64,000 nucleotides of DNA. Source: Pandoraea vervacti (lineage in GTDB: Bacteria > Pseudomonadota > Gammaproteobacteria > Burkholderiales > Burkholderiaceae). A program made the translations under genes and the position numbers. The notes beneath the pieces are model-generated. The model saw only the letters and a list, made by a program, of their open reading frames with translations. It did not search any database and had not been told where the DNA came from. Every line of letters starts with the position of its first letter. Within the stretch, counting starts at the first letter, position 1. Of the stretch, positions 9,544 through 19,200 are shown piece after piece. The stretch covers positions 5,518,001 to 5,582,000 of the forward strand of contig NZ_CP010897.2 of NCBI RefSeq assembly GCF_000934605.2, in the 5' to 3' direction.

Positions 9544-11796
9544 TCAGTTGAAGATGGTGGCAGCGGCCGAGCGCTGGCCGCGCTGGAGCGCCGCCACATC
9601 GACGATCAATGCCACACTGCCGTCACCCATGATGGTGGCGGCGGAAATACCGTGAATACGGCGGTAATTGGTTTCGAGGTTCTTCACCACGACCTGCTGC
9701 TGACCGACCAGCTCGTCGACGAGCAACGCGAAACGACGGCCTTCGGCCTGAAGGATCACGATGATGCCCTGCGTCGGGTCGAGACGTGCGTCGGGTACGT
9801 CGAAGGCGCGATACAACTCCACGAGCGGCAGGTACTCGCCGCGCACCAGCACGACCTGCCCCTCGCCGGTCACGGCGCGAATGTCGTCGCGACGCGGTTG
9901 CAGCGACTCCATCACGAAGTTCAGCGGCAGAATGAAGATCTCCGGGCCGACCTTGACGGACATGCCGTCGAGAATCGCGAGCGTGAGCGGGAGCACGATA
10001 CGGATCGTGGTGCCCTTGCCGCGCGTGGACAGAATCTCCACGTGGCCACCCATTTGCTGGATGTTTCGCTTCACGACGTCCATGCCCACGCCGCGGCCCG
10101 ACACATCGGTCACGGCTTCGGCGGTCGAGAAGCCCGGTGCGAAGATCAGTTGCCAGACTTCCTCGTCCGGCATCGAGTCGGACACGTTCATGCCTTGCTG
10201 CAGCGCCTTGGCGAGAATTTTCTCGCGACGCAGGCCGGCGCCGTCGTCGCTCACCTCGATGACGATGTTTCCGCCCTGATGGGCCGCTGACAGTACCAGC
10301 TGGCCGACCGGATCCTTGCCCGACGCCACGCGCAGTTCGGTGGTTTCGATGCCGTGGTCGAGACTGTTGCGCACCAGGTGCGTGAGCGGATCGATGATGC
10401 GCTCGATCAGGCTCTTGTCGAGTTCGGTCGCCTGGCCGAACGTCACGAGTTCGATCTGCTTGCCCAGCTTGGTCGCGAGGTCGCGCACCAGACGCGGGAA
10501 GCGCGAGAAGACGTAGTCCATCGGCATCATGCGAATGGACATCACGGCTTCTTGCAGATCGCGCGCGTTGCGCTCTAGCTGGCCCATGCCGTTGAACAGG
10601 CGATCGTGCAGCATCGGATCGAGGCTGCTCGCGGTCTGTGCGAGCATGGCCTGCGTAATCACCAGTTCGCCCACGAGGTTGATGAGCTGGTCGACCTTTT
10701 CCACGCCCACGCGAATCGAACTGTTCTCGTGTCCGGCTGCGCCACCGGCTGCCGGGGCGGCGGCGCGCTTCTCGGGCGGATGATGCGCGCCGTTGCCGTT
10801 ACCGCTACCGGCGGCCGCTGGCGGTGCAGCAGGCGGCACGACGATCGGCTCGGCCGCAGGCGGCGGCGCGACGACCTCGGGCGCGGGCGCTGCCGCGGCG
10901 GGGACTTCGATCGGCGCGGAGGCGGTCGCTACCGTTGCTGCGGCCGCTACGGCTGGTTCAGCCGGTTCAGCTGGTGCAGCGAAAATTTCAGCGCTTTGCG
11001 CGGGCGCCGACACCGGCGCGGGTTCCGGGGCCGCGGCAGCGGACGCCGCCGCTGCCGACGCATCCTGCACGTCGATCTGCGACGGTTCGATGACGAAGCA
11101 GCACACGGCGAGAATGTCGTCCGCGCCGCACGTGGTGTCGAGCCACAGGTGCAGGACGTCGCCCACGGATTGACGACCGGCGACGGTCCCGAGGTTGCCC
11201 AGTTCTTCCGCGAGCAACGCCTGATCCTTTTCGCCGACGCCGGTGAGCGTGACCTTCAGGCGCGTCTGGCCCGGGGGCACGGCGCCGCTCGGCGCACCGC
11301 TGGCGTCCGTTGCCGAATCGGGGGCGGCGGTGGAAGCGGCCGGAGCGGCGGGTGCCGCCGGCGCGGCGGCCGACGCCGCCGGTGCCGGTGGGGCGGAAGC
11401 CGGGGCGCCGTCGCTTTCTGCGGCAAGTTGCTGGAGCACGGCGCAGATGCGCTTCATCGCCTCGGCGTCGGGTTCACTGGAGGCGCGGTAGGCATTCAAC
11501 TGTTGATGCAACACGTCTTTGGTTTCCAGGAAGGTATCGACCATCTCGGTGCGCAACTGCAATTCGCCGCGACGCGCGCGATCGAGCAGGTTCTCCAGCA
11601 GGTGCGTGGTCTCGGTGAGCGCGGTGAAGCCGAACGTCGCGGCGCCGCCCTTGATCGAATGGGCAGCCCGGAAGATCGCGTTCAGTTGCTCGTTATCGGG
11701 CGCGCTGACGTCGAGCGCCAGCAGGAGATGCTCCATCTCTGCGAGCAACTCTTCCGCTTCATCGAAAAAGGTCTGGTAGAACTGGGTGATATCCAC
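9544..11796 (-). CDS. cheA: CheA, chemotaxis histidine kinase
   Basis: Autophosphorylates in response to receptor state and passes phosphate to CheY and CheB. 750 residues: HPt domain with phospho-histidine H46 (FRAAHSIKGG), an Ala/Pro-rich linker about 140-180, a P2-like segment, a second long Ala/Pro linker about 245-350, the dimerisation helices (VEKVDQLINLVGELVITQ), an HATPase domain with N-box (HLVRNSLDHGIE), G1 (SDDGAGL) and G2 (GRGVGMDVV), then a C-terminal CheW-like regulatory domain. It is longer than the 654-residue E. coli protein because of the linkers. Confidence 0.97.
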   Translation of the reverse strand: MDITQFYQTFFDEAEELLAEMEHLLLALDVSAPDNEQLNAIFRAAHSIKGGAATFGFTALTETTHLLENLLDRARRGELQLRTEMVDTFLETKDVLHQQLNAYRASSEPDAEAMKRICAVLQQLAAESDGAPASAPPAPAASAAAPAAPAAPAASTAAPDSATDASGAPSGAVPPGQTRLKVTLTGVGEKDQALLAEELGNLGTVAGRQSVGDVLHLWLDTTCGADDILAVCCFVIEPSQIDVQDASAAAASAAAAPEPAPVSAPAQSAEIFAAPAEPAEPAVAAAATVATASAPIEVPAAAAPAPEVVAPPPAAEPIVVPPAAPPAAAGSGNGNGAHHPPEKRAAAPAAGGAAGHENSSIRVGVEKVDQLINLVGELVITQAMLAQTASSLDPMLHDRLFNGMGQLERNARDLQEAVMSIRMMPMDYVFSRFPRLVRDLATKLGKQIELVTFGQATELDKSLIERIIDPLTHLVRNSLDHGIETTELRVASGKDPVGQLVLSAAHQGGNIVIEVSDDGAGLRREKILAKALQQGMNVSDSMPDEEVWQLIFAPGFSTAEAVTDVSGRGVGMDVVKRNIQQMGGHVEILSTRGKGTTIRIVLPLTLAILDGMSVKVGPEIFILPLNFVMESLQPRRDDIRAVTGEGQVVLVRGEYLPLVELYRAFDVPDARLDPTQGIIVILQAEGRRFALLVDELVGQQQVVVKNLETNYRRIHGISAATIMGDGSVALIVDVAALQRGQRSAAATIFN

Positions 11797-11847
11797 CGGT
11801 TTCCTCGTCCTAACTTGGTTGTGCCATCGACGCCGTCGACTTCATCG

Positions 11848-12231
11848 TCATGCGCCTTCGCCGACGAGCGAACCGACCACGTCGACCAGTGCTTCGGGAT
11901 CGACCGGCTTGATCAGCCAGCCGCTGGCGCCCGCTTCGCGGGCGGCCGTCTTGTAGGCGCCGTCGACTTCCGTCGTCAGCACCAGAATGGGCGTCTCGGC
12001 GAACGCGTCGAGCTCGCGCAGCGCGCGAATGAGCGACAGGCCGTCCATGCCGGGCATGTGCTGATCGGTCAGCACCAGATCGAATACGGCGTTCGACGCC
12101 AGCGCCAGCGCTTCCTGTCCGTCGCGGGCAGTCGTCACCGCGTAGCCGGCTTCGTCGAGCGTGGCCGCCAGAATCTGTCGCATCGACGCGGAATCGTCGA
12201 CGGCGAGAATCGTGTTGCGATTGGCCTGCAT
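11848..12231 (-). CDS. cheY: CheY-type single-domain response regulator
   Basis: 127-residue receiver with no output domain; phosphorylated by CheA, it signals to the flagellar switch. Conserved residues are visible: acidic pair D12/D13, phospho-acceptor D56 (LVLTDQHMPGMDG), T86/T87 and K108 (LIKPV). It sits between motB and cheA. Some Burkholderiales carry a second cheY near cheZ elsewhere; this copy has the RR features of the cheA-linked one (often called cheY1), so its exact division of labour is unknown. Confidence 0.9.
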   Translation of the reverse strand: MQANRNTILAVDDSASMRQILAATLDEAGYAVTTARDGQEALALASNAVFDLVLTDQHMPGMDGLSLIRALRELDAFAETPILVLTTEVDGAYKTAAREAGASGWLIKPVDPEALVDVVGSLVGEGA

Positions 12232-12248
12232 GCGTCTCCTCTTGTCAG

Positions 12249-13253
12249 TTATCGCGCTGACGCGCCCGGCACCGTGGGGGCTGACGGCGGCGCCGGCGGT
12301 GCCGGCATGCCAGGCAGGGCCGGCAGCTCGCCGCTGACTGCGGCGCTCACGGCGTTACTGCCCGCGCCGCGTGCGTTCGCGGCGTCGATCGTCGGTTGAT
12401 CGACTTCGTGCTTCACCGACTGTTCGGCGCGGCGATTGAGCACGATGATGCTGATGCGGCGGTTGATCGGGTTGTACGCGTCGTCGCGATCGAGCGGGAC
12501 GGTCGATGCAAGTCCCACGACGCGCAGCACCTTCTCGCCGTCCAGACCACCGGCGATCAGCTCGCGACGCGAGGCGTTCGCCCGATCGGCCGACAGTTCC
12601 CAGTTGCTGTAACTCTTGTCGCCCTGCGCGTACGCCGTGGCGTCGGTGTGCCCCGACAGGCTGATGCTGTTCGGCACGCCATTGAGCGATTTGCCGATCT
12701 CGCGCAGGATGTCGCGCATGTACGGCTGCACCTGCGCACTCGCGTTGGCGAACATCGGCCGGTTCTGGTCGTCGACGATCTGGATGCGCAGACCTTCGGT
12801 CGTCACATCGATGAGCAGTTGCTTGCGGAACTGCCTGAGCGTGGGATTACTTTCGATCGCTTTCTCGATGCGCGCTTTGAGTTCGCGCAAACGTTGTGCA
12901 TCGGCACGCTCGGCCATCTCGGCCGTGGTGGCCTGCCGTGAGCGCACCTGATCGCCTCGCGACTTCTGCCCGTCGGTACGTGTGGTGTCGGCGCCGCCGC
13001 CCGGAATCACGCCGGCGTTGTCGGCGGCGTTACGTCCGCCCGTGAGCGCGACTTTGAGCGGCGTGCGGAAGTACTCTGCAATGCCGGTCAGTTCCTTGCT
13101 GCTCACCGAGCTGAGCAACCACATCAGCAGGAAGAACGCCATCATGGCCGTCATGAAGTCGGCGTAGGCAATTTTCCACGCACCGCCGTGATGGCCGTGT
13201 CCGCCGGCTTTGCGGCGCTTGACGATAATGGGCCGCTCTTCTTTCTCGCTCAT
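12249..13253 (-). CDS. motB: MotB, flagellar motor stator protein
   Basis: Peptidoglycan-anchored half of the proton-driven stator. 334 residues: N-terminal cytoplasmic basic segment, a single TM about 28-48 (WKIAYADFMTAMMAFFLLMWLLS) with the proton-carrying Asp in YADFMTAMMAFF, the plug region, then an OmpA-like domain with the NRPMFANASAQ and SGHTDATAY peptidoglycan-binding motifs. A Pro/Ala-rich tail ends the protein. It follows motA by 12 bases. Confidence 0.96.
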   Translation of the reverse strand: MSEKEERPIIVKRRKAGGHGHHGGAWKIAYADFMTAMMAFFLLMWLLSSVSSKELTGIAEYFRTPLKVALTGGRNAADNAGVIPGGGADTTRTDGQKSRGDQVRSRQATTAEMAERADAQRLRELKARIEKAIESNPTLRQFRKQLLIDVTTEGLRIQIVDDQNRPMFANASAQVQPYMRDILREIGKSLNGVPNSISLSGHTDATAYAQGDKSYSNWELSADRANASRRELIAGGLDGEKVLRVVGLASTVPLDRDDAYNPINRRISIIVLNRRAEQSVKHEVDQPTIDAANARGAGSNAVSAAVSGELPALPGMPAPPAPPSAPTVPGASAR

Positions 13254-13265
13254 TGCACTTGCCCG

Positions 13266-14126
13266 TCAACGTGACTTGACCTGCCGCACGTGCTCTTCGA
13301 GCTCCGCGAACGACGGACGGACGGTGGAATACAGCACCTTGCGGCCGAATTCGACCGAGAGGGCCGGCGCATAACCGTTCAGGCTGGCAAGCAGCGTGAC
13401 CTTGATGCACTCGTAGAGCTTGACCGACTCGTTGATGCGGTGCTCGATGAGTTGCGCGAGCGGCGAGATGAAACCGTACGCGAGCAGAATGCCAAGGAAG
13501 GTGCCGACAAGCGCCTGGGCGATCAGTGCACCGAGCACGGCCGGCGGCTGATCGGCGGAGGCCATCGTGTGCACCACGCCCATCACGGCCGCCACGATAC
13601 CGAACGCGGGCATGGCGTCGCCGGTCTTTTGCAGGCAATGCGCGGGGACTTCGCCCTCATGGCGATACGTTTCGATTTCGTGATCCATCAGGTTCTCGAT
13701 CTCGAAGGCGTTCATGTTGCCGCTGACCATCAGTCGCAGATAGTCGGTGAGAAACTCCATGATGCGCGGCTCGCCGAGAATGCGCGGATATTGCGAGAAC
13801 ACCGGGCTGGAGGCCGGATCTTCCACGTCGCCTTCGATGGCGAGCATGCCGTCCTTGCGCGCTTTGGCGAGCAGCACATACAGGAGCGCCATGAGCTCCA
13901 TGTACAGCTCTTTGGTGTATTTCGAGCCCTTGAACAGCATCGGCAGCGCTTTCATCGTCGCCTTGATCGCCTTGCTGTTGTTGCCCACCACGAACGAGCC
14001 GACGCCCGCGCCACCGATGATCAGCAGCTCGGTCGGCTGAAACAGCGCGCCCAAGTGGCCCCCGCCAATGACGAAGCCGCCAAAGACCGATGCCAGAACG
14101 ATGATGTAACCAATGACGACAAGCAC
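13266..14126 (-). CDS. motA: MotA, flagellar motor stator protein
   Basis: Inner-membrane stator subunit that forms the proton channel with MotB and pushes on FliG. 286 residues, the normal length, with four hydrophobic segments (about 5-22, 32-50, 170-190 and 200-220) and a large charged cytoplasmic loop containing the conserved KYTKELYMELMALLY region. A sigma-28-like promoter lies 60 to 87 bases upstream. It heads the motA-motB-cheY-cheA-cheW run. Confidence 0.97.
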   Translation of the reverse strand: MLVVIGYIIVLASVFGGFVIGGGHLGALFQPTELLIIGGAGVGSFVVGNNSKAIKATMKALPMLFKGSKYTKELYMELMALLYVLLAKARKDGMLAIEGDVEDPASSPVFSQYPRILGEPRIMEFLTDYLRLMVSGNMNAFEIENLMDHEIETYRHEGEVPAHCLQKTGDAMPAFGIVAAVMGVVHTMASADQPPAVLGALIAQALVGTFLGILLAYGFISPLAQLIEHRINESVKLYECIKVTLLASLNGYAPALSVEFGRKVLYSTVRPSFAELEEHVRQVKSR

Positions 14127-14185
14127 TGCCGGATACCTCTCGCAAAAATACGTCTACGGAAAATTGTCCTTCCTGTTCAGAGGGC

Positions 14186-14213
14186 TTAACGGCAGACACG
14201 CAGGGAAACTGTA
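14186..14213 (-). promoter_or_regulatory. Sigma-28 (FliA)-type promoter for motA
   Basis: On the minus strand the sequence reads TACAGTTT, a 12-base spacer, then GCCGTTAA. Against the enteric FliA consensus TAAAGTTT-N11-GCCGATAA this is one mismatch in each box and one extra spacer base. It lies about 60 bases before the motA ATG, which fits motAB-che being late flagellar genes under FliA. Confidence 0.7.
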
Positions 14214-14264
14214 GGGGAGGGATAACCTCGATTCGTCTCAACTCGACTCGGCAGGAAGGCCCGC

Positions 14265-14873
14265 TCAGGCGGCCAACGGGGATACGTCCTTGCCCGGCGC
14301 AACCGGCGTCATGGCGGGCGCCACGGCCGGCGCCAGATCGGCAGCGTGCGCGTGTTTGGCCTTGCGGGTCTTGCCCGCGCGCGACGGCGGCTGGCACAGA
14401 CCACAAACGTACTGGCCATGCGGCTCGTGCGCGTGCGTGACGAAGTGACCGCCGCAGCGCGTGCACGGCGTCATCTGCAACATCTTGCTGTCGAAAAAGC
14501 GAACGAGCGTCCATGCCCGCGTGAAGCCGAGTACGGCTTCCCATCCATGCAATTCCACGTGCTCCAGGTAAAGGCGATATGCCTTCACGATGGCTTCGAT
14601 GCCCTGGCAGCCGCCGTACTGAACGAGGTGACGGTAAATGTTGTGGAAAAGCGACGAATGAATGTTGGGCAACCACGTCACGAACCAATCGGTCGAGAAC
14701 GGGAGCATGCCCTTGGGCGGCGAGGCGCCCTTGAGCTCTTTGTAGAGCTTGATAAGCCGGTCGCGGCTCAGGCTCGTTTCCGCTTCCAGCAACTGGAGGC
14801 GGGCGCCGAGTTCGATCAACTCGATGGCCAGTTGAATTTCGCGGGCTTCGAGGACGACGCTTTTGGTACGCAT
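14265..14873 (-). CDS. flhC: FlhC, flagellar master transcription activator subunit
   Basis: Forms the FlhD4C2 complex that activates class II flagellar promoters. 202 residues from the ATG at 14873, chosen because the family starts near this point and an AGGA lies upstream; an upstream in-frame ATG at 14891 would add six unconserved residues. Conserved helical core (EIQLAIELIELGARLQLLE) and the zinc cluster CTRCGG...CGLC are intact. The C-terminal 35 residues are Ala/Pro-rich, as often in betaproteobacteria. It lies 86 bases after flhD. Confidence 0.95.
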   Translation of the reverse strand: MRTKSVVLEAREIQLAIELIELGARLQLLEAETSLSRDRLIKLYKELKGASPPKGMLPFSTDWFVTWLPNIHSSLFHNIYRHLVQYGGCQGIEAIVKAYRLYLEHVELHGWEAVLGFTRAWTLVRFFDSKMLQMTPCTRCGGHFVTHAHEPHGQYVCGLCQPPSRAGKTRKAKHAHAADLAPAVAPAMTPVAPGKDVSPLAA

Positions 14874-14959
14874 ATACAGGCTTCCTGGCAAGTCACGTCA
14901 AGCGCCGCCCCGCAAGCACCGCGGGAGAGCGCGAGACGTGCGTCGCGTATGTCGTACGT

Positions 14960-15277
14960 TCAGCCGATCTGCTCGACGGGCTGACCCGCGAGAAGAATCG
15001 AAGCGTGTGATTGCTGCATACCCACGTCTTTCGCACCGTGCGTGAGGCTGGAGAGAATCACGTGGTCGTCGAATCGAAATCGGCACAGAAGCTGATTCGA
15101 CCCCGCGAATTTGACGAGTTGAGCCAGTGTGAGGCTGCCGAGCACGTCGGCGAGCTGATCGCTGATGCCCAGGCGGAACATTGCCGCCGCGCGATCCTCA
15201 CGGATCAGGCGCTGAGCCAGGACTAGGTAGGAGAGATTCAACTCTCGAATCTCATTCAGTGTTTCGCTGTTTCGCAT
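14960..15277 (-). CDS. flhD: FlhD, flagellar master transcription activator subunit
   Basis: Partner of FlhC in the master regulator complex. 105 residues, with the family's N-terminal stretch (EIRELNLSYLVLAQRLIREDRAAAMFRLGIS) and the NQLLCRFRF segment that holds the conserved cysteine. It is the first gene of flhDC; the 654 bases upstream contain no other gene and are the likely control region. Confidence 0.95.
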   Translation of the reverse strand: MRNSETLNEIRELNLSYLVLAQRLIREDRAAAMFRLGISDQLADVLGSLTLAQLVKFAGSNQLLCRFRFDDHVILSSLTHGAKDVGMQQSHASILLAGQPVEQIG

Positions 15278-15931
15278 GCGGCCCCCCGGCGCAATGGATG
15301 AATCTGGCGGTACTACTGTCTATTCCCTCGCATTGTGGACAAGGGCGAAAGATAAAGAAATCGGAGAAAAACTACAGAGAGGGGCAAGAAAAGCGGAAGT
15401 TTTTTGTAGGAATTTTTCCTACATGAGCGGCGCGCAGGGACCCTGCGACGCGCTCGGGGGGAACGTTCGATGACAGAAGCGCCGGGCTTCATGAAACCGT
15501 CACGAAGCTACGCTCTACTACTTGACTGTATTTCGGCGGGCTTTCGCCGAACTTTAGCCATCCTTGCAAAAAATTTCAGGGGGCTTTTGCAAGGGATCGC
15601 TGGATCGTACTTTGCCTATTACGCGGGCACTGGAACAGCGCAATTACAAAGTGTTACAGATGTTAGTGCCGCGCGCCGAATTCCTGGTTTGGAAGGTTCT
15701 TTCCGATGCAGGTTCCCCGGCATTCGGGAAGACGCGAAGCGCCCCATCTTACAAATGCTTCTTCGGCGCTGTCTCGATATCCTCGTTACGACGCTCGATA
15801 TTGAACAGACGCCCGGGAATCCCCGGCGTTCCTTGCCCTCGCTTTCATGCAGCGTTGAACGGAAGCCCCGATCTGGCAGATGGCGCGCCGGCGCTGGCGT
15901 TCATGAAGGGGGAGAAGCAACGAGGCAGGAG
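15278..15931. promoter_or_regulatory. Upstream region of flhDC, gene-free, with dyads
   Basis: No convincing gene. The segment is AT-richer than its surroundings around 15300-15430 and 15530-15670. A perfect hairpin with 8-bp arms (TGTAGGAA/TTCCTACA) lies at 15405-15423, followed by a GCAGGG/CCCTGC dyad at about 15434-15446. These are candidate regulator sites or leader structures for the flagellar master operon, which in other bacteria has a long, heavily regulated upstream region. Confidence 0.5.
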
Positions 15932-17179
15932 TCACGCCGGCCCGGGCGTCGGCGGCGACGCCGCACGCGCCCGACGGATAAGCACGGTGTGAAAACACCA
16001 CGAGAGTACACCGCAGACCGCCATGACTGCCGCCATCGGTACCGCCGAGCGCGCATGGAGCAGGCCCACCGCGGCGCCAGCGCTCGCCGCCGAAAGAAAT
16101 TGCAGCGCCCCCAACAAGGCCGAGGCCGCGCCCGCACGCTGATGCTGACGGTTGAGCGCCTCCGCAATGGCGTTCGGCTGCGAAAAACCGAGACTGGTCA
16201 CGTAAGCGAACAGCGGCACCATCAGTCCGATCAGGCCGCCGAGCTTGAGCGCTGCGACTGCCAGCATCACGAGACCCAGAATCGCGACCAGATTGTTGGT
16301 ACGACGCAACACGTCTGCGGGGCGACGTTTGCGCAGCAGGTACGCATTGATCTGGGATCCGCCGATGATGCCGCAAGCGTTCAGGCCGAACAGCCATCCA
16401 TAGTTGGCCGGATCGACGCCATACAGATTGATGAAGACGAAAGGCGAGCCGGTGATGTACGCGAACATGCCCGCCTGTGAAACGCCGCCGGCCAACGCAT
16501 TGCCCATGAATTCGCGATCGCTCAGCAATGCGCCGTAGTTATGCCAGGCCGTGGCGAGCCAGTTACGCGCCTGCTTCGCGGCCTGACGCGTCTCCGGCAA
16601 CCAGACGACGGACATCGCGAAACACGTCGCGCCGAAGACGGTGAGGCCCCAGAAGATCGAGCGCCACCCCACGAAGTTGAGCACCTGAGCGCCGATCAGC
16701 GGCGCCAGAATGGGGGCCGCCCCCATGATGAGCGTCATGCGCGAGAGCACGCGCGCTACCGTGGCCGTATCGAACAGGTCGCGCGCCATGGCCCGGGCGA
16801 TCACGAAACAGGCGCATCCGCCAACCGCCTGAATGAAGCGGGAGGCGATCAGGGTTTCGATGTTGGGGGCGAGTGCGCAACCGGCCGATGCAAGCGTGTA
16901 GAGCGCGAGACCGGCATAGAGCGGGCGCTTGCGGCCATAGCGGTCGGCCAGCGGTCCGTGAAGCAGTTGGCCCAGCCCCAGCCCGATGAAGAACGACGCG
17001 AGGGAGAATTGCACCGCCGCATCGGTCGTATCGAGCTCGCGCGCGATGCTCGGCAACGCGGGCAAATACATGTCGATCGACAGCGAGCCGATGGCCGACA
17101 GGATGCCTAGAACGAAAACGGTGCGAAACGTGCGCGAGGTTCCTGCGGTTCGGGCAGATTGGACAGTTTGGGCGGGCAT
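15932..17179 (-). CDS. MFS multidrug exporter, Bcr/CflA type
   Basis: 415-residue major facilitator with 12 predicted membrane segments. Visible motifs: LSIDMYLPALPSIARELDTT at the N-terminus (Bcr/CflA hallmark), motif A GPLADRYGRKRPLYAG between TM2 and TM3, and the QAVGGCACFVIARAMARDL stretch in TM4. Members export bicyclomycin, chloramphenicol, sulfathiazole or small metabolites; the substrate cannot be told here. It is monocistronic and faces the same way as flhDC. Confidence 0.88.
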   Translation of the reverse strand: MPAQTVQSARTAGTSRTFRTVFVLGILSAIGSLSIDMYLPALPSIARELDTTDAAVQFSLASFFIGLGLGQLLHGPLADRYGRKRPLYAGLALYTLASAGCALAPNIETLIASRFIQAVGGCACFVIARAMARDLFDTATVARVLSRMTLIMGAAPILAPLIGAQVLNFVGWRSIFWGLTVFGATCFAMSVVWLPETRQAAKQARNWLATAWHNYGALLSDREFMGNALAGGVSQAGMFAYITGSPFVFINLYGVDPANYGWLFGLNACGIIGGSQINAYLLRKRRPADVLRRTNNLVAILGLVMLAVAALKLGGLIGLMVPLFAYVTSLGFSQPNAIAEALNRQHQRAGAASALLGALQFLSAASAGAAVGLLHARSAVPMAAVMAVCGVLSWCFHTVLIRRARAASPPTPGPA

Positions 17180-17313
17180 TGAGCGGGGCCTAGGGTAATC
17201 CCGAATGATACGGCATTCGCTTGGGTTCTGCTCAAATAGTGTGCAGGAGAGTCGTCTTCGCCGCCCTCCCGCACACCCCCGCTTCGCATTTGCGCGACGT
17301 CGTTGCCGTCCGC

Positions 17314-19032
17314 TCAGGCGGTCTTTTCTTCCTGCAGCCCCAGCGACTCGACCATTTGTTCGCGCATGATGAACTTCTGCACCTTGCCCGTCACGGTCAT
17401 CGGCATCTCGTCCACGAACCGGATGTAGCGCGGAATCTTGTAATGCGCGATCTGGTCCTTGCAGAACGCGCGGATATCGTCCTCCGTGGCCTGCTGCCCG
17501 GGCTTGAGGATGATCCAGGCGCAGACTTCCTCGCCGTACTTCGCGTCCGGCACACCGAATACCTGCACGGCCTGCACTTTCGGATGACGGAACAGGAACT
17601 CCTCGATCTCACGCGGATAGATGTTTTCGCCGCCGCGAATGAGCATGTCCTTCACCCGACCGACGATGTTGCAGTACCCCTGCTCGTCGATCGTCGCCAG
17701 ATCGCCGGTGTGCATCCAGCCATCGCGGATCGCTTCGCGCGTGCGCGGCTCGTCGTCCCAATAGCCCTGCATCACCGAGTAGCCCTTCGTGCAAAGTTCG
17801 CCCTTCTCGCCCACCGGCACGATCTCGCCCGCAGCATCGACGAGTTTGACTTCGAGGTGTGGCTGCACGCGCCCGACCGTGGTCACACGCTTTTCGAGCG
17901 GATCGGTCGTCGTCGTCTGGAACGACACCGGGCTCGTCTCCGTCATGCCGTAAGCGATGGTCACTTCGCTCATGTGCATCTGGTCGATCACGCGCTTCAT
18001 TGTCTCGATGGGGCACGGCGAGCCGGCCATGATGCCTGTGCGCAGCGTGTCGAAATGATAGTTGCCGAACTCCGGATGATCGAGCTGTGCGATGAACATC
18101 GTCGGCACGCCATGCAACGCCGTGCAGCTTTCCTCGGAGACGGCCGCCATGGTGGCCTTCGGATCGAACGCTTCGCCGGGGAACACCATCGTGGCGCCGG
18201 TCGATACGCACGCGAGCACGGCCAGCACCATGCCGAAACAGTGATAGAACGGCACCGGAATGCACAAGCTGTCATGCTCGGAAAAGCGCATCGCCATGGC
18301 GATGAACCGACCGTTATTGACGATATTGTGGTGCGTGAGCGTCGCGCCTTTCGGGTTGCCGGTCGTGCCGCTCGTGAATTGAATGTTGATGGGATCGAAG
18401 CAATCGAGTCCATCGGAGATGCGGCGCAGTTCGTCAAGGTTGGCGTCCGCGCCAAGCGTCACGATGTCGCTGAAATTCATCATGCCGGGCGTCGTATGCT
18501 CGCCCATGCGAATGATGGTGCGCAGCGTCGGGAATTTCTCCGACTGAAGTTGCCCGGGCGCGCACGTTGCCAGTTCCGGGGCCAACACGTTGAGCATGTC
18601 GAGGTAGCGCGACGTCTTGAACGACTCCGCCGCCACCAGCGCCTTGCAGCCGACCTTGTTGAGCGCGTACTCAAGCTCCGCCATGCGGTAGGCGGGATTG
18701 ATATTCACGAGAATCAATCCGACGCGTGCGGTTGCGAATTGCGTCACCAGCCACTCGACGCGGTTCGGCGACCAGATCCCGACGCGGTCCCCCTTCTTCA
18801 GACCGAGGGAAATCAAGCCAGCGGCAAAGGTGTCCACGTGCGCGATGAACTCGCGCCACGTCCAGTCCACGCCCTGCTCGCGAAATACGACGGCCTGCCG
18901 CTCCGGAAACTTCGCCGCCGTCTCGGCGAGCAACCCGAATACCGTCAACGTCGAAAGCGGTACGTTGGTATCACCCTTCACATACGACAGTCCATTACGA
19001 GGTACAACGCCCGCACCTTCCCGACTTTCCAT
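17314..19032 (-). CDS. AMP-forming acyl-CoA synthetase
   Basis: Activates a carboxylic acid, probably a medium or branched fatty acid, to its CoA thioester. 572 residues from the ATG at 19032, which has CAGGAG eight bases upstream; an in-frame codon at 19113 would add a Ser/Pro-rich stretch foreign to the family. Motifs: P-loop-like FTSGTTGNPKGATLTH, YGMTETSPVS, the hinge region GWMHTGDLATIDEQGYCNIVGR, and the catalytic lysine near the C-terminus (PMTVTGKVQKF). A palindrome resembling a LiuR operator lies 169 bases upstream, suggesting a role in branched-chain or fatty acid catabolism. Confidence 0.88.
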   Translation of the reverse strand: MESREGAGVVPRNGLSYVKGDTNVPLSTLTVFGLLAETAAKFPERQAVVFREQGVDWTWREFIAHVDTFAAGLISLGLKKGDRVGIWSPNRVEWLVTQFATARVGLILVNINPAYRMAELEYALNKVGCKALVAAESFKTSRYLDMLNVLAPELATCAPGQLQSEKFPTLRTIIRMGEHTTPGMMNFSDIVTLGADANLDELRRISDGLDCFDPINIQFTSGTTGNPKGATLTHHNIVNNGRFIAMAMRFSEHDSLCIPVPFYHCFGMVLAVLACVSTGATMVFPGEAFDPKATMAAVSEESCTALHGVPTMFIAQLDHPEFGNYHFDTLRTGIMAGSPCPIETMKRVIDQMHMSEVTIAYGMTETSPVSFQTTTTDPLEKRVTTVGRVQPHLEVKLVDAAGEIVPVGEKGELCTKGYSVMQGYWDDEPRTREAIRDGWMHTGDLATIDEQGYCNIVGRVKDMLIRGGENIYPREIEEFLFRHPKVQAVQVFGVPDAKYGEEVCAWIILKPGQQATEDDIRAFCKDQIAHYKIPRYIRFVDEMPMTVTGKVQKFIMREQMVESLGLQEEKTA

Positions 19033-19200
19033 GCTTTTGTCTCCTGAAGCACTGCTGAAGTGGTGACTGCTGCTGCATGACGACGGCGGCGGTGGCGACG
19101 ACCGCGATGGCAACGACGGCGATTTCCTGTCGGTCGCTAACGTGCCATATCGACCGCGAATCTCTGTTCATAACAATAGCGCGTCATGCTGACTTGACGT

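Noticed and set aside
15564..15992. 142-codon plus-strand frame in the flhDC upstream region
   Set aside because: No ribosome site, no motif, and it overlaps the end of the MFS gene on the other strand.
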